Shown: positions 9,244 through 18,735 of the stretch, piece after piece
Layout: each line of letters begins with the position of its first letter
Numbering within the stretch: position 1 is the first letter of the stretch
NCBI GenBank assembly: GCA_963851255.1
Contig: CAWKOF010000004.1
Location: 124,001-188,000, forward strand
Direction of reading: 5' to 3'
Length of the DNA stretch: 64,000 bases
Origin: Cybelea sp963851255
GTDB lineage: Bacteria; Vulcanimicrobiota; Vulcanimicrobiia; Vulcanimicrobiales; Vulcanimicrobiaceae
Position numbers and translations under genes: made by a program
The notes under the pieces: generated by a model
What the model was told of the DNA's origin: nothing
The model's database searches: none
The model's input: the letters and a program-made list of their open reading frames with translations, nothing else

Positions 9244-9588
9244 AACATGAGACAGCAACTCGTTTGCAATCAGTCTACCCCGACGCTCGCCTTGCCTCCT
9301 GGCCTGTTACCCACCAATCGCCAGACCTCGGCATTTGTTTCGCCCAGTTCCAGGCCCGCACAAAACCTTGGCACCGACTGATGTCATACGCGCCGTAGGC
9401 CGTGTTCCGCTACGCAGCCGGCGGAAGATAACTAAGCTCGACCCAGGCGAAGGCAGAGCCGCGAGAAAGGCGAATCGCTCTCAAGTCTTCTGATGGCGCA
9501 ATCCCCCTTTGCGCCGACTCTGCTGTCGCTGTAGGCCTCGATAGCGGAAACGTTCACTTCACGCCACGCTTCGGAGAAAAGAGCACAA
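9244..9588. other. Intergenic region without recognisable gene
   Basis: About 345 bases between divergent genes. It should hold the promoter of the lipoprotein at 9589. I see no credible ORF, terminator or known RNA. A GC-rich stretch around 9440-9560 can form local hairpins but matches no riboswitch consensus I know. Confidence 0.5.
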
Positions 9589-10971
9589 ATGAGGGTTCTA
9601 GACTTTAGCCGCTATGCAGTGGGCATCAGCTCCGCTATTCTCATGCTCGCCGGCTGCGGCGGATCGCAGCCGCAACTCGGCGTGCCGACGACGACTCAGC
9701 CGAGCGTCGCGACGGGCCGGCATCTGGAGCGCGGCGATTCGAGGAAGGAACACGGCACTGGTAGCAGCGGCAGCGCCTTCACGGTGAGCGGCCGTTTCAT
9801 CCTTCTCAACGGCAACAAGTTTTACGTCAAAGGCATGGTTTATTCACCGACGCCGATCGGCAACGGTGTTTCGGACCCGCCTTCCCTCGACGACCCGCTT
9901 CGCGACGACAACTCGGGCATCTGGAGCCGCGATCTCCCGCTGATGCGCGCGATGGGCGTAAACGTGATCCATATCTATAATGTCGTGCCGCCGCCGTACG
10001 ACGACAAGACGGGGCCGATTTCCAAGTGGCTCGACGCCGCGTGGAATAACGGAACGAATCCGGTCTACGTTCTCCTGACCGTTTATTTCGACGGCAAGAT
10101 TCTGCTGAACGAAGATTCCGTACGAGCCGTTGTCAATCAATACCACGACCTCGCTTTTAAATACGCTGGATATCCCGCCGTCATGGGCGTGGTCGTCAGC
10201 AACGAGATCATCAAGCCAGAGTGGTGGAATAATGCGACGTGGTGGAAGAACTTCAACCGCGTCGCCGACGCCGCGAGGTCCGGCTTCGCCAAAGGAGGAA
10301 GCCCGGCCAAGATCGTCACGACCTCGAACGACGACGCCGTCGTCAAGGTGGGCGGAGTGGATCGCCTCGCCGACGTCTACTATGGCGAAATGCACGGTGC
10401 GAAGGTAGACGTTTGGGGCGACAACCCCTATCGCGGCCGCGCCTTTGACGGTCTATTCGAACAGATCAAGCTGGATACGACAAAGCCGGTTCTACTAACC
10501 GAATACGGCGCCCCAGCCTCTTATCACCCCGACTGGGCAAACACTTACTCCTTCGAACGTAATCTGCGCGGCAAGGGCCGGTGCATTCCGCCCGAGGGAC
10601 CGGACGGTCCGGTCAACCGCAAAGCCGCAGAACTGCCTAAATCGGGCAATCCCGGCATCGGCGGTCTTGTCGACCTCGTTACGAACAACAACCAACTCAT
10701 GCACAATGGCTACAACAATGACGGCGTTGTATCCGGCGGATTCTACTTCGAGTGGACCGACGAATGGTGGAAAGCCGACGCAAATAACCCTGAATATAGA
10801 AGTAAGCATGTAGGCGACCCGGTCTTCACCGCCCATTTCCCCGGGTGCGCCTATGACCATGCGTGGTTCGGGCTAAATGGAATCTCGAAAGGCAGCCGGC
10901 AGCACATCGATACGTTACATCCCCGCTCGACGCTCGCCGCGCTCAAAGCCGAGTGGGCAGCGGAGAAGTAG
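9589..10971 (+). CDS. Glycoside-hydrolase-like TIM-barrel lipoprotein (GH2/GH72-like)
   Basis: 460 aa. Signal peptide with lipobox L-A-G-C near residue 22. The domain opens with a strand pattern like F-Y-V-K-G-M-x-Y-x-P, common at the start of GH5/GH2/GH72 barrels. The likely acid/base is Glu206 in S-N-E-I after strand 4, and the likely nucleophile is Glu305 in L-L-T-E-Y-G-A-P, as in clan GH-A retaining enzymes. Resembles GAS1-type beta-1,3-glucanosyltransferases in layout, but the substrate is not determined. Monocistronic, divergent from the STAND regulator. Could remodel the organism's own EPS or act on fungal or plant glucan. Confidence 0.72.
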   Translation: MRVLDFSRYAVGISSAILMLAGCGGSQPQLGVPTTTQPSVATGRHLERGDSRKEHGTGSSGSAFTVSGRFILLNGNKFYVKGMVYSPTPIGNGVSDPPSLDDPLRDDNSGIWSRDLPLMRAMGVNVIHIYNVVPPPYDDKTGPISKWLDAAWNNGTNPVYVLLTVYFDGKILLNEDSVRAVVNQYHDLAFKYAGYPAVMGVVVSNEIIKPEWWNNATWWKNFNRVADAARSGFAKGGSPAKIVTTSNDDAVVKVGGVDRLADVYYGEMHGAKVDVWGDNPYRGRAFDGLFEQIKLDTTKPVLLTEYGAPASYHPDWANTYSFERNLRGKGRCIPPEGPDGPVNRKAAELPKSGNPGIGGLVDLVTNNNQLMHNGYNNDGVVSGGFYFEWTDEWWKADANNPEYRSKHVGDPVFTAHFPGCAYDHAWFGLNGISKGSRQHIDTLHPRSTLAALKAEWAAEK

Positions 10972-11102
10972 CGCGCTCGCCGCAGTGGAACGCGCGCGCG
11001 TCGTGCAGCCCGGCGTAACTTGTTTGGAGCCGACCCGCGTCCGTACAGAGCGAAAACGCCGGTGGGCAGGAAGAGGGGGAGCACCAGTACCAGACCTCCC
11101 GA

Positions 11103-11294
11103 ATGAGCGATCAAGCCGTTTCGTCCAGCGCGGTGCTCCTTGCGTTTGGTACCGGCCTTGCGGTCGGCGTTGTTTTCAACCTGGTAAAATTGCCGTCGCC
11201 GGCACCGCCATTCCTTGGCCTCATCGGACTCGTCGGAATGTTTATGGGTCAACGGCTTTGGCCGTTTGTTGCGTCCCGGTTCTTACACCATTAG
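11103..11294 (+). CDS. XapX-domain (DUF1427) small membrane protein
   Basis: 63 aa with two hydrophobic segments and the family signature G-x-G-L-x-V-G-V-x-F-x-L-V-K-L-P-x-P-A-P-P in the first half, followed by G-L-V-G-M-F-x-G. This matches the XapX/DUF1427 family of tiny inner-membrane proteins of unknown role. Too small for many gene callers but well supported by the motif. Confidence 0.8.
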   Translation: MSDQAVSSSAVLLAFGTGLAVGVVFNLVKLPSPAPPFLGLIGLVGMFMGQRLWPFVASRFLHH

Positions 11295-11345
11295 CCTTCT
11301 AAGGCGCAGCGAATCGGAGAGGGCGCGCTTGGCCCTTTTCGCAAA

Positions 11346-13058
11346 ATGGTTCGCATGCTGATCTCGGTTTGGCGTGGACTGCTGTTGGTGCTGGTGGCCG
11401 CTGCGACGGTACTGAGCGCGTACGCGCTCGTGCGACCGCAACCGCAGGGGGATTTCGGTATAGGTTCGCAGCCCGATTTGAGACACGGCGGCAGCGTTAC
11501 CGTCCGTACGGTCACGGGTGAAGCGGCGCGAGCCGGCATCCGCCCCGGCGACACGATCGCCGTGCCGGAAAAAAAAGACCGGTTTCGCTGCGAAATCATG
11601 GTGCTTGCGGGTGCGCGCTGTTCGTTCATCGTGGAGCGCAACGGGCGAACGAAGCAGATCGCACTTGTCGCAGCCGTCGCAGCGAATCAAGAACCGCTTT
11701 GGCTGCGCGTCCTGCAGACCATCCTGCAGTTCTCCTTTCTCTGGCTAGGCGGCCTGATCGCGTGGCGCTGGTTCGATAAACCGGCGGCACGTGCTCTAGC
11801 ATGCATGCTCGTAAGCTTCGGCTGTACGATGTCGCTCTCGGGCCACGACTTCCCTAATCGCAGCACCGAGTTTCCAATCGTAGGCCTGCAACAGGCGTTT
11901 TTCATCGCCGGCAGTGCGTCGGCCGTCTATTTTGCCACGCTTTTCCCCGAGCGCTCCGATGACGGCCTCTTGGCGATGCTGCGACGGCTGACGCTGCCGA
12001 TCGCGCTGGCAACGATCGTGCTATCGTGGATGCAGGTCGTCGGGCGATCGTCGCTCGCCAGCCTCGTTGCCATCATCCTCTGTATCGCGTATTTCGTATT
12101 CGCAACCGTTACGGGGCTTGCGATTTCGTTTGCGAAGTCCCGAGGCGCCGACCGCCCGAGGATGCTCTGGGTGTTGGCGAGTTTTGCGGTCGGTTTCGCC
12201 GGCCTCGCCGTCGGTATCGTTCAGCAACTCAACAATCGCAGCGACTGGGCCTCCTTCGCGCTGCTTGCCATTCCGTTTGGGCTCACATACGCAATTCTGC
12301 GCCACCGCGTTTTCGGCGTGGTATTCGTCATCAATCGCGCCGTCGTTTATGCAGTCGTTTCGGGGGTAGTCGTCGCCGCGTTCCTCGTCGCCGAATGGCT
12401 CTTATCGCTGGCCTTCACCCAATACGATCGAACGGCGAACCTGATCGCCGAGCTCTGCGTTGCGCTCGTCCTCGGCTTCTCTATCCGCTTTATCCACGCG
12501 CGCGTCGATCGAGTCGTTGACGACCTGTTCTTCCGCGCCCGCCATCTTGCCGAAGCTGCGATCCGGCGGTTCGCGCACGAAGCGGACTTAGTAACCGACG
12601 CCAACGACCTGCTGGACAAAACGGTCGACGTCGCCTCGCGTCATGGCGACGCAAGCGCGGTGGCTGTCTATCTTCGGCGGGAGGACGGCACGTACGAACC
12701 GGCCCGCTCGACGTTCGACGACGCAAGAGCGATCGGCGAAAACGACTGGGCATTGCTTGAGATGCGGGCGTGGCATCAACCGGTCGAACTGCCGGGCATG
12801 CACTCGGACTTGCCGGGCGATTCGGCCTTCCCGATGAGAGTCCGCGGCCAGTTGGCCGGGGCTCTCGTGTGCGCCGCCAAGCGCAGCGGCGAAAGCTACG
12901 CGCCGGACGAACGCGATGCTCTGCGCGTCCTAGCCCATGCCGTCGGCGTGGCCCTCGATATTCTGGAGGTCGAGGCGCTTCGCCGAGAAGTCGCCGGCGT
13001 GCTGGCTCGCACCGGCTCGACCGGCGCAGCCTTTAGGCACTCAGGAAAAGGAGTATAA
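11346..13058 (+). CDS. PDZ-like, multi-TM, GAF-domain membrane sensor protein
   Basis: 570 aa. One TM (10-29) precedes an extracytoplasmic PDZ-like domain with A-x-x-A-G-I-R-P-G-D near residues 55-68. About eight further TM segments follow (residues about 120-375). A cytoplasmic GAF-like domain (about 400-540) follows the I-D/V-D-D-L-F-F linker seen before HisKA in GAF/7TM kinases. There is no HATPase catalytic region, so it is not a complete histidine kinase. It could be a sensor that lost its kinase or a partner-dependent one. Ends 2 nt before the aldo/keto reductase start. Confidence 0.68.
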   Translation: MVRMLISVWRGLLLVLVAAATVLSAYALVRPQPQGDFGIGSQPDLRHGGSVTVRTVTGEAARAGIRPGDTIAVPEKKDRFRCEIMVLAGARCSFIVERNGRTKQIALVAAVAANQEPLWLRVLQTILQFSFLWLGGLIAWRWFDKPAARALACMLVSFGCTMSLSGHDFPNRSTEFPIVGLQQAFFIAGSASAVYFATLFPERSDDGLLAMLRRLTLPIALATIVLSWMQVVGRSSLASLVAIILCIAYFVFATVTGLAISFAKSRGADRPRMLWVLASFAVGFAGLAVGIVQQLNNRSDWASFALLAIPFGLTYAILRHRVFGVVFVINRAVVYAVVSGVVVAAFLVAEWLLSLAFTQYDRTANLIAELCVALVLGFSIRFIHARVDRVVDDLFFRARHLAEAAIRRFAHEADLVTDANDLLDKTVDVASRHGDASAVAVYLRREDGTYEPARSTFDDARAIGENDWALLEMRAWHQPVELPGMHSDLPGDSAFPMRVRGQLAGALVCAAKRSGESYAPDERDALRVLAHAVGVALDILEVEALRREVAGVLARTGSTGAAFRHSGKGV

Positions 13059-13060
13059 AA

Positions 13061-13945
13061 GTGAGTGAGACGGCGCTGGGCGGCCGATTCACGTTTGCCG
13101 GCACATCGCTGGCGGTTCGCCGGATCGGCTACGGCGCGATGCAGCTGGCCGGCCCCGGCGTATGGGGGCCGCCCAACGATCCCGACGCTGCCGTCACCGT
13201 CCTGCGTGAGGCCGTCGCAGCCGGCGTGAATCATATCGACACCTCCGACTATTACGGCCCGCACGTCACCAACCAGATAATCCGGCAAGCCTTGCATCCG
13301 TACCCGGCAGGGCTGGTGATCGTCACTAAAATTGGGGGCCGCCGCGGTCCGGACAAGTCGTGGCAGCCCGCGATTTCGCCTCACGAACTGACCGCCGGTG
13401 TCCACGACAACCTCCGTAACCTTGGTCTCGACGTGCTTGACATCGTCAACTACCGCGTGATGGGATCCGGCCACGGTCCCGAGGACGGGTCCATCGGCGA
13501 GCAGGTGGCGGTGCTGGCCGAGCTTCGGCGCAAGGGGCTGATCCGCCACATCGGCGTGAGCAACGTCACGGCCGCCCAAATCGCTGAGGTGCAGGCGATC
13601 ACCGACATTGTGTGCGTGCAGAACAACTACAACTTGGTTTACCGCCACGACGACGCCCTGATCGACGATTTGGCCCGACAGGGCATCGCGTACGTGCCCT
13701 TCTTCCCGCTCGGCGGCTTCACGCCGTTGCAATCGTCAACGCTATCGACTGTCGCGGAGCGACTCGGTGCGATGCCCATGCAGGTCGCGCTCGCGTGGCT
13801 GCTCCATCGGTCACCCAACATCCTATTGATCCCCGGCACGTCGTCCGTCGCGCACCTCCGCGAGAACTTAGCCGCCAGTCAGTTTACGCTGTCGCCGCAA
13901 ACCTTGGCGGAGTTGGACGGGATCGTTACAACCGCGCTTTCCTAA
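13061..13945 (+). CDS. Aldo/keto reductase
   Basis: 294 aa, GTG start 2 nt after the previous stop. (beta/alpha)8 AKR with the D-T-S-D-Y-Y-G segment (catalytic Asp and Tyr, about residues 61-67), the V-T-K-I-G lysine (about 90) and the C-terminal NADPH-binding I-P-G-T-S-S segment. The usual catalytic His is replaced by Asn-Tyr (V-N-Y-R-V-M), as in the YdbC-like branch. Reduces a carbonyl with NADPH; substrate unknown. Likely co-transcribed with the PDZ/GAF membrane protein. Confidence 0.88.
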   Translation: MSETALGGRFTFAGTSLAVRRIGYGAMQLAGPGVWGPPNDPDAAVTVLREAVAAGVNHIDTSDYYGPHVTNQIIRQALHPYPAGLVIVTKIGGRRGPDKSWQPAISPHELTAGVHDNLRNLGLDVLDIVNYRVMGSGHGPEDGSIGEQVAVLAELRRKGLIRHIGVSNVTAAQIAEVQAITDIVCVQNNYNLVYRHDDALIDDLARQGIAYVPFFPLGGFTPLQSSTLSTVAERLGAMPMQVALAWLLHRSPNILLIPGTSSVAHLRENLAASQFTLSPQTLAELDGIVTTALS

Positions 13946-13972
13946 AAGCCGCCCGGCGTTCACAGCGGCTTT
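13945..13972. terminator. Convergent hairpin between AKR and DUF885 genes
   Basis: AAAGCCGC / GCGGCTTT arms (8 bp) with a 12-nt loop at the junction of two converging genes. Overlaps the last codons of the minus-strand gene. Plausible bidirectional terminator; the T tract is short. Confidence 0.45.
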
Positions 13973-15690
13973 CCATCGTCGCTGCTTCCTAGGATGAACG
14001 GCCGCAGCAGCGGCAGCGGTGGATCGCCGCGCGAGAGCAGCTCGTCATGGAACTTCTCGAGGGTGAAAGCGTCGCCGAGCTTCTTCTTGTAGTCGCTGCG
14101 CAGCTTCAGGATCATGAGCTTGCCCAGCGTGTAGTAGCCGTACATTGGGTCTTGCGTGCCGCGCAGCGACTCCTCGACCGCCACTTGCGGCGTTTGAAAG
14201 CACTGGTCCGTGAACAGGCGCTCGGCTTCGCTGAGGCTCATGCCTTGCGTGTGCAGCTTTACTCCGACGACGTAACGGCAAGCACGAAGCAATGCCTCGT
14301 CGAGTTGTGCCAGCCGAACGCGAGGATCACCGCTGCCCCATCCCTCGTCGACCATCATCTGCTCGCTGTAGTGAGCCCAGCCTTCGGCAAACTCCGAACT
14401 TACCGACAGCTTGCGTGTTAGGCTAAGGTCGAGGTCGCGATCGATCGAAAAGTTCGTGAAGTGGCCTGGATAGACTTCGTGGGCCGAGATGATGGGAAAC
14501 TCGAAGTCGTTGAACTGGGCCAAGAAGTCTTTCTTTTGCTTGGCAGACCACGACGGGTCGACTGGAGTTACGTAATAGTATGCCTGCGTCGCGACGGTTT
14601 CGAGCGGTCCGGGTGAATCCTCCGCAGCGCTCGTCGTTGTGCGCTCGAATGCGGGTGTCTCAATTACTCTGATATTAGCGTTGGGCGGCAGCTTGACGAT
14701 CCGCTTGGCTTCGACGAAGGCGCGCAGCCGAACGAGGTCGTTCTGCGCGGTCGATAGGAGCGCATCAGGCGCGGGATGGACTGGCGTGATTGAAAGATAG
14801 ACTTGCAGCGGTGTCGCCTTAGGGTTGATCTTTTTCGCGGTGGCGATGAAATCACCGCGCAGTCGCTGCAGTTCTCGCTGGCCCACCGCCAGATATTGCG
14901 ATAGACCGATATCCAACCCGTCTTCGTAGAGCAGTCGCTTGCGATAAGCATCGGAACCGATCGCGAAGGTGCCTTTCGGCTTGATGCTTTTGATCCATCG
15001 GCCGTAGCGGGCCATCGCCGATGCCGCGGCAGCGTTAGCACTCTTTAGATCCGCTTGCTGCGCCGGATCGTGTACCGATTCGAACGCTTCCGGAACCGAC
15101 GTTTTGAAGAAGTCCACGGCCCCAAGAGCGTCTTCGGCGGAGATGCGTAGCGTCACGGCGTCGACCGCCGTGGTGTTCTTCTCTCCCTCAAGGAGCATGG
15201 CCGGGATGAGCCGCTCTCGCGCAATCGCAAAAGCCATTCGCTTGTCGAGCGGAGCGTAATCCTTACTCATCACGGTAAAGATCGCGCCGCTTGCGGCCTG
15301 GGTATAGGTATCAGGGTTGTGTCGCCACTGTTCGAGCGTCTCGTTGAGCAAAAGGTCGTCTCGTAACGCGTACTCGAGCAACGTCGCGTCGAGGGCAACG
15401 CTCGGCGAAAGGCTCGAACGGTCGATCGTTGCGAGCTGGTCGAGGTAGGTGTGGTCGAGCTTCAGCTGAGCGGCGATTCCGGTGGCTGAAAAATCGCCGA
15501 TCTTATCATCATAATCGTGCACGCCGACCTGCGTAGCACCGATCGGATTGAGCCGGAAATTCTCCGCGTAGTAAGCCTGGGCGAGTGTCGCGTACTGCGA
15601 GTCGGCCTTGGCCGGCACTTCTGGGATTGGTGAAACTCCAAGCAGTGAAAGCACTAATGCGGCTGCAACGACGCGAATAGATCGGTTCAT
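13960..15690 (-). CDS. DUF885 family secreted metallopeptidase-like protein
   Basis: 576 aa with an N-terminal signal peptide (cleavage near residue 30). The zinc-site motif H-E-V-Y-P-G-H lies at about residues 404-410, and E-G-W-A-H-Y-S-E-Q about 30 residues later supplies the third ligand region. This is the hallmark of DUF885, a relative of M3/M32-like gluzincins. Length is normal for the family. Probably a periplasmic or secreted peptidase of unknown specificity. Single gene, divergent from the patatin. Confidence 0.88.
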   Translation of the reverse strand: MNRSIRVVAAALVLSLLGVSPIPEVPAKADSQYATLAQAYYAENFRLNPIGATQVGVHDYDDKIGDFSATGIAAQLKLDHTYLDQLATIDRSSLSPSVALDATLLEYALRDDLLLNETLEQWRHNPDTYTQAASGAIFTVMSKDYAPLDKRMAFAIARERLIPAMLLEGEKNTTAVDAVTLRISAEDALGAVDFFKTSVPEAFESVHDPAQQADLKSANAAAASAMARYGRWIKSIKPKGTFAIGSDAYRKRLLYEDGLDIGLSQYLAVGQRELQRLRGDFIATAKKINPKATPLQVYLSITPVHPAPDALLSTAQNDLVRLRAFVEAKRIVKLPPNANIRVIETPAFERTTTSAAEDSPGPLETVATQAYYYVTPVDPSWSAKQKKDFLAQFNDFEFPIISAHEVYPGHFTNFSIDRDLDLSLTRKLSVSSEFAEGWAHYSEQMMVDEGWGSGDPRVRLAQLDEALLRACRYVVGVKLHTQGMSLSEAERLFTDQCFQTPQVAVEESLRGTQDPMYGYYTLGKLMILKLRSDYKKKLGDAFTLEKFHDELLSRGDPPLPLLRPFILGSSDDGKPL

Positions 15691-15823
15691 GGATCAGCAG
15701 TTCGGTTTTGACCCGATGTCCGCCTATTCCGTTCCGGCTCCCGATGCAAGGTCACGCCGGTCCGTGCGTTTAACGAGGCAACGCAGATGAAAATGTCCTG
15801 GTGCACTATTCCAGGAGGTTGAT

Positions 15824-17020
15824 TTGATCGAACGGCGGAATTTTTTATTTGCGCTGGGGGCGTCCTCGCTGGCGGTGCCGTTGCTCGGCGCATCCGCCGA
15901 TGACGCGGCCGCGCAGGAGCCGCTGGACCGCGCCCTCGTGCTGAGCGGTGGTGGCGCGCGCGGCGTATACCAAGCGGGGCTGGTCGGGGCACTCGCCGCC
16001 GTCGGCGGCGTGAGTGACGGTTCGCCACTGCTGCCTTACGAAATCGTCTGCGGAACGTCGATCGGAGCGCTTAACGGCTGGTTCGTTGCAACCGGCCAAT
16101 ATACAAAGCTCCGCGAGCTCTGGTACGGCATCAGCAGTCAGGATCTCATGCACCCAAAGCAGCGGTATGCCGCCCTACGCGATCCGGAGAGCGGGGTACT
16201 AAATCGCGCCGCCGCGGCAATTAGCTTAATGGATCTGACCAAAAACGAGACTGCACTCTTGCAAAGCAAACCGGTCTACGATTGGATCTCTCGCAAGATC
16301 GACCCGACGACGCCGCTATTGATGCCGCTGGTCTTTGCGGTAACGAATCTCACGCTCCAGCGCCCGGAATACTTTTACGTGCGGCCGCAAAATCGAGACT
16401 TGCCGCTGGATCGGCTCGTGCACTCGCTACAAATCTCTCTAGGGCCGCACACCGTCGTGCGTGAGGCAACTCCGGACCTGTTACACCGTGCGATCTTTGC
16501 TTCGGCGGCTCTTCCGCTGGTGTTCGATCCGGTCGAGATTCCGAATCCGGACGGCACCGTCAACGAGTATTGCGATGGCGGAGTCGCGAGCAACTCCCCG
16601 GTTGGGATCGCGCACGCGGTTTCAAAAGGGGCCGACGTCATTCTGTTGGACCCGCCGTTTGAGCCCAACGAGAACTACACGGATGCAGTAGAGGTCACCA
16701 TCGGTGTGTTCGGTACGATGCAACGAAAGATTCTCGAGAGCGAGATGCGCAACGCCTACTTTCAGTCGGTCGGCAAGCGTACGTTTAAGAGCCTGGAACC
16801 GACGGAACTTGCGCGCGTGACGCAGGCCAATCCTCTGCTCGCGAAGATCATGAAATCAATTCCAATAACCGAACTGCGATATATTAGACCGGAAAACGTG
16901 CTTCCGCTGAGTATCGTAGGATTTAACGACTGGACCGGCATCGACAAAGCCTACAGAATCGGCTGGCAGGACGTCGCGCGGGGCTTCACGCCCTACGACT
17001 GGGAAACATTCGGACTTTGA
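15824..17020 (+). CDS. Tat-exported patatin-like phospholipase
   Basis: 398 aa. The TTG at 15824 is fixed by a perfect AGGAGG at 15813-15818. The N-terminus carries a twin-arginine motif (E-R-R-N-F-L-F) and a hydrophobic stretch, so export by Tat is likely. Patatin catalytic elements are all present: oxyanion loop S-G-G-G-A-R-G (about 40-46), nucleophile elbow G-T-S-I-G (about 77-81) and the dyad Asp in D-G-G (about 250). Acyl hydrolase acting on lipids, probably in the envelope. Export of a patatin in a folded state is less common than cytoplasmic patatins. Confidence 0.85.
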   Translation: MIERRNFLFALGASSLAVPLLGASADDAAAQEPLDRALVLSGGGARGVYQAGLVGALAAVGGVSDGSPLLPYEIVCGTSIGALNGWFVATGQYTKLRELWYGISSQDLMHPKQRYAALRDPESGVLNRAAAAISLMDLTKNETALLQSKPVYDWISRKIDPTTPLLMPLVFAVTNLTLQRPEYFYVRPQNRDLPLDRLVHSLQISLGPHTVVREATPDLLHRAIFASAALPLVFDPVEIPNPDGTVNEYCDGGVASNSPVGIAHAVSKGADVILLDPPFEPNENYTDAVEVTIGVFGTMQRKILESEMRNAYFQSVGKRTFKSLEPTELARVTQANPLLAKIMKSIPITELRYIRPENVLPLSIVGFNDWTGIDKAYRIGWQDVARGFTPYDWETFGL

Positions 17021-17186
17021 AGGAGCCGGCGGCAGCGCTGGTGCTTCGCCCTAGGCGCCGCCGCGCGCGTGGGCACAACTGTGAGGGTCAACTGTGCTGA
17101 TCGTGCGTGGCTCGACGATCCCTTAAGAGCGATGATCGGTGCAGCGAGGCGCTTCGACCTCGCGATCTAGGGAGAGAAGACCAGAA

Positions 17187-17495
17187 ATGACCCACCAGGC
17201 CGCCATTCACTCCGCCCCCCTTCAGACACGTGCGGCAGACGGGGGCGACAGACCGCTGAGCGACCTCATCGATCTCTTTGACGAAGGGTCGATGAACAAT
17301 GTGCTTCTACGTCTCGATCCGGATGCGACCGTAGCCTATGCGCTCCGCTCGGAAGAGACAACTGCGTTTGTCCTGCGTAGCGACGAATATCCAGGCGGAC
17401 AGCTGCTCGTCGTCAGCGACGCCCAGCTTGCGAAAATGGCGTCCGTCACTAAGTTGAGCACGGCGCAGCCTTGTGCGTATCGCTTAACGGCCTAG
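17187..17495 (+). CDS. Small hypothetical protein, 102 aa
   Basis: The ATG at 17187 is preceded by GGAGAG at 17171-17176. The frame is open back to 17139 but has no ribosome site there. No signal peptide or TM segment. Acidic middle, with a strand-rich pattern (L-L-R-L-D, A-Y-A-L-R, F-V-L-R-S). Not recognised. It lies alone between the patatin and an NHL gene. Confidence 0.5.
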   Translation: MTHQAAIHSAPLQTRAADGGDRPLSDLIDLFDEGSMNNVLLRLDPDATVAYALRSEETTAFVLRSDEYPGGQLLVVSDAQLAKMASVTKLSTAQPCAYRLTA

Positions 17496-17605
17496 AGACT
17501 CTCTCCTTTCGCTCGCAAGCATGAGCCATAGGGATGCGCTACGGCACGACGCTGGACGGAGGCAGCCTCGGTCGCGGCAGCGTCTAGCGAGCGGTGGCGC
17601 GGTCG

Positions 17606-18604
17606 TTACGGATTGTCGGGCGGAATAACGCCGACGCCGATCGGCTGGGAGAAACCGCCGAGTGTTGCGATGATGGAACCGCCGGCAGGATATCGAACTT
17701 CGTCAACCTTGCCTGACGCTGCATCGGCCACCCAGAGGTCGTTATTCCTTTTGTTAAGCGCAAACGAAGCGGGATCTACGACGCCAGGTAACGCGACCGT
17801 GCCGACGTGGCTGTTGCCTTTATATATCTGGATGCAAGGGCAATCCTGATCGTCGATATTGATGGTGCCGTTTCGCGCGACCTGAACGCCGCCGGGGGAT
17901 CCAATCCCGGAGATTCCAGTGGGCATATCACTCGTCGCACCGGCCGGGACGACGCCAACGGCGGTCGCGCTGTTTGCCGTCACGCCGTCATTGTAGAAGT
18001 TTCCAGCTTTATCGAAGTCTCCGAAGTAGAATCGCGAGAGCAGACCCGTGACCGTGCTGGTTGGATACGTCGCTCCCGGCGCGTAGAACGCAATGTTCCC
18101 CGGTCCGCAGGAGGGAGCCGAGCAAATATTCGTTACGGCGACCATCCCGTCGCTGCGGACGGCTACGTCGCTAGGATATTCACCCGGGTCGTCGAGCGTC
18201 CGCAGAATCGAGCAAGAAACACCCGAGGCAGCCGGCCTTAAAACCAGGATCTCCGAAGCGAGCGTAACCGCAACGTACACATATCCTGACAGCACCTGAT
18301 CGCCTGCGATGACGGGCCCTGTGGTGACGCCTTGCGGGCCGCTGCCGGGGGTGATGCAGAGGCTGCACGTTTTGCCTTTGCACTGCGCCACGTCGCCGGT
18401 TTCGGCGTCCGAAACGAACTCCTCGCTACGGCGTCGCTTTCGCAGCGGCGTTAAAGCGTGCGCCCGCGCCGAGGTGAAACTATGGCCGGCCACTAAGGCT
18501 ACCCACGGGGTCGCGTTGCGACTCGCGGTGTACGACGCTCCCGCGCAACTGGGTAACGAAAGACCGACGACGAGCAGGGACCCGAAGCGAATTGAAAGCC
18601 GCAT
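17606..18604 (-). CDS. NHL-type beta-propeller lipoprotein
   Basis: About 332 aa from the ATG at 18604. An ATG at 18625 is possible, but the signal peptide begins at 18604. Lipobox L-P-S-C near residue 20. The body has propeller blades with G-x-x-x-V-x-x-D-G-x-x-x-V-x-N-type repeats. A Cys-rich patch (C-K-G-K-T-C-S-L-C) precedes blade 1, and other Cys pairs (C-S-A-P-S-C, C-P-C) may be disulfides. Adjacent to and divergent from a STAND regulator. Confidence 0.68.
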   Translation of the reverse strand: MRLSIRFGSLLVVGLSLPSCAGASYTASRNATPWVALVAGHSFTSARAHALTPLRKRRRSEEFVSDAETGDVAQCKGKTCSLCITPGSGPQGVTTGPVIAGDQVLSGYVYVAVTLASEILVLRPAASGVSCSILRTLDDPGEYPSDVAVRSDGMVAVTNICSAPSCGPGNIAFYAPGATYPTSTVTGLLSRFYFGDFDKAGNFYNDGVTANSATAVGVVPAGATSDMPTGISGIGSPGGVQVARNGTINIDDQDCPCIQIYKGNSHVGTVALPGVVDPASFALNKRNNDLWVADAASGKVDEVRYPAGGSIIATLGGFSQPIGVGVIPPDNP

Positions 18605-18735
18605 GTGCACGTCTCCAAGCGCCAATATCGCAAGCGTAAAGCCGGGCGCTACGCAAAAACGATAACACCTCGCTGCCGGTCTTGGCTACCCCTGTCGGCG
18701 AAAGTGGGACGGCGCGGTTATCGTTGAATCCAAGA

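Noticed and set aside
9440..9560. Possible riboswitch before the GH-like lipoprotein
   Set aside because: Some GC-rich pairing, but no match to TPP, cobalamin, glycine, c-di-GMP or c-di-AMP consensus cores that I could recall.
17021..17070. GC-rich terminator after the patatin gene
   Set aside because: Palindromic fragments exist, but no consistent stem or T tract.
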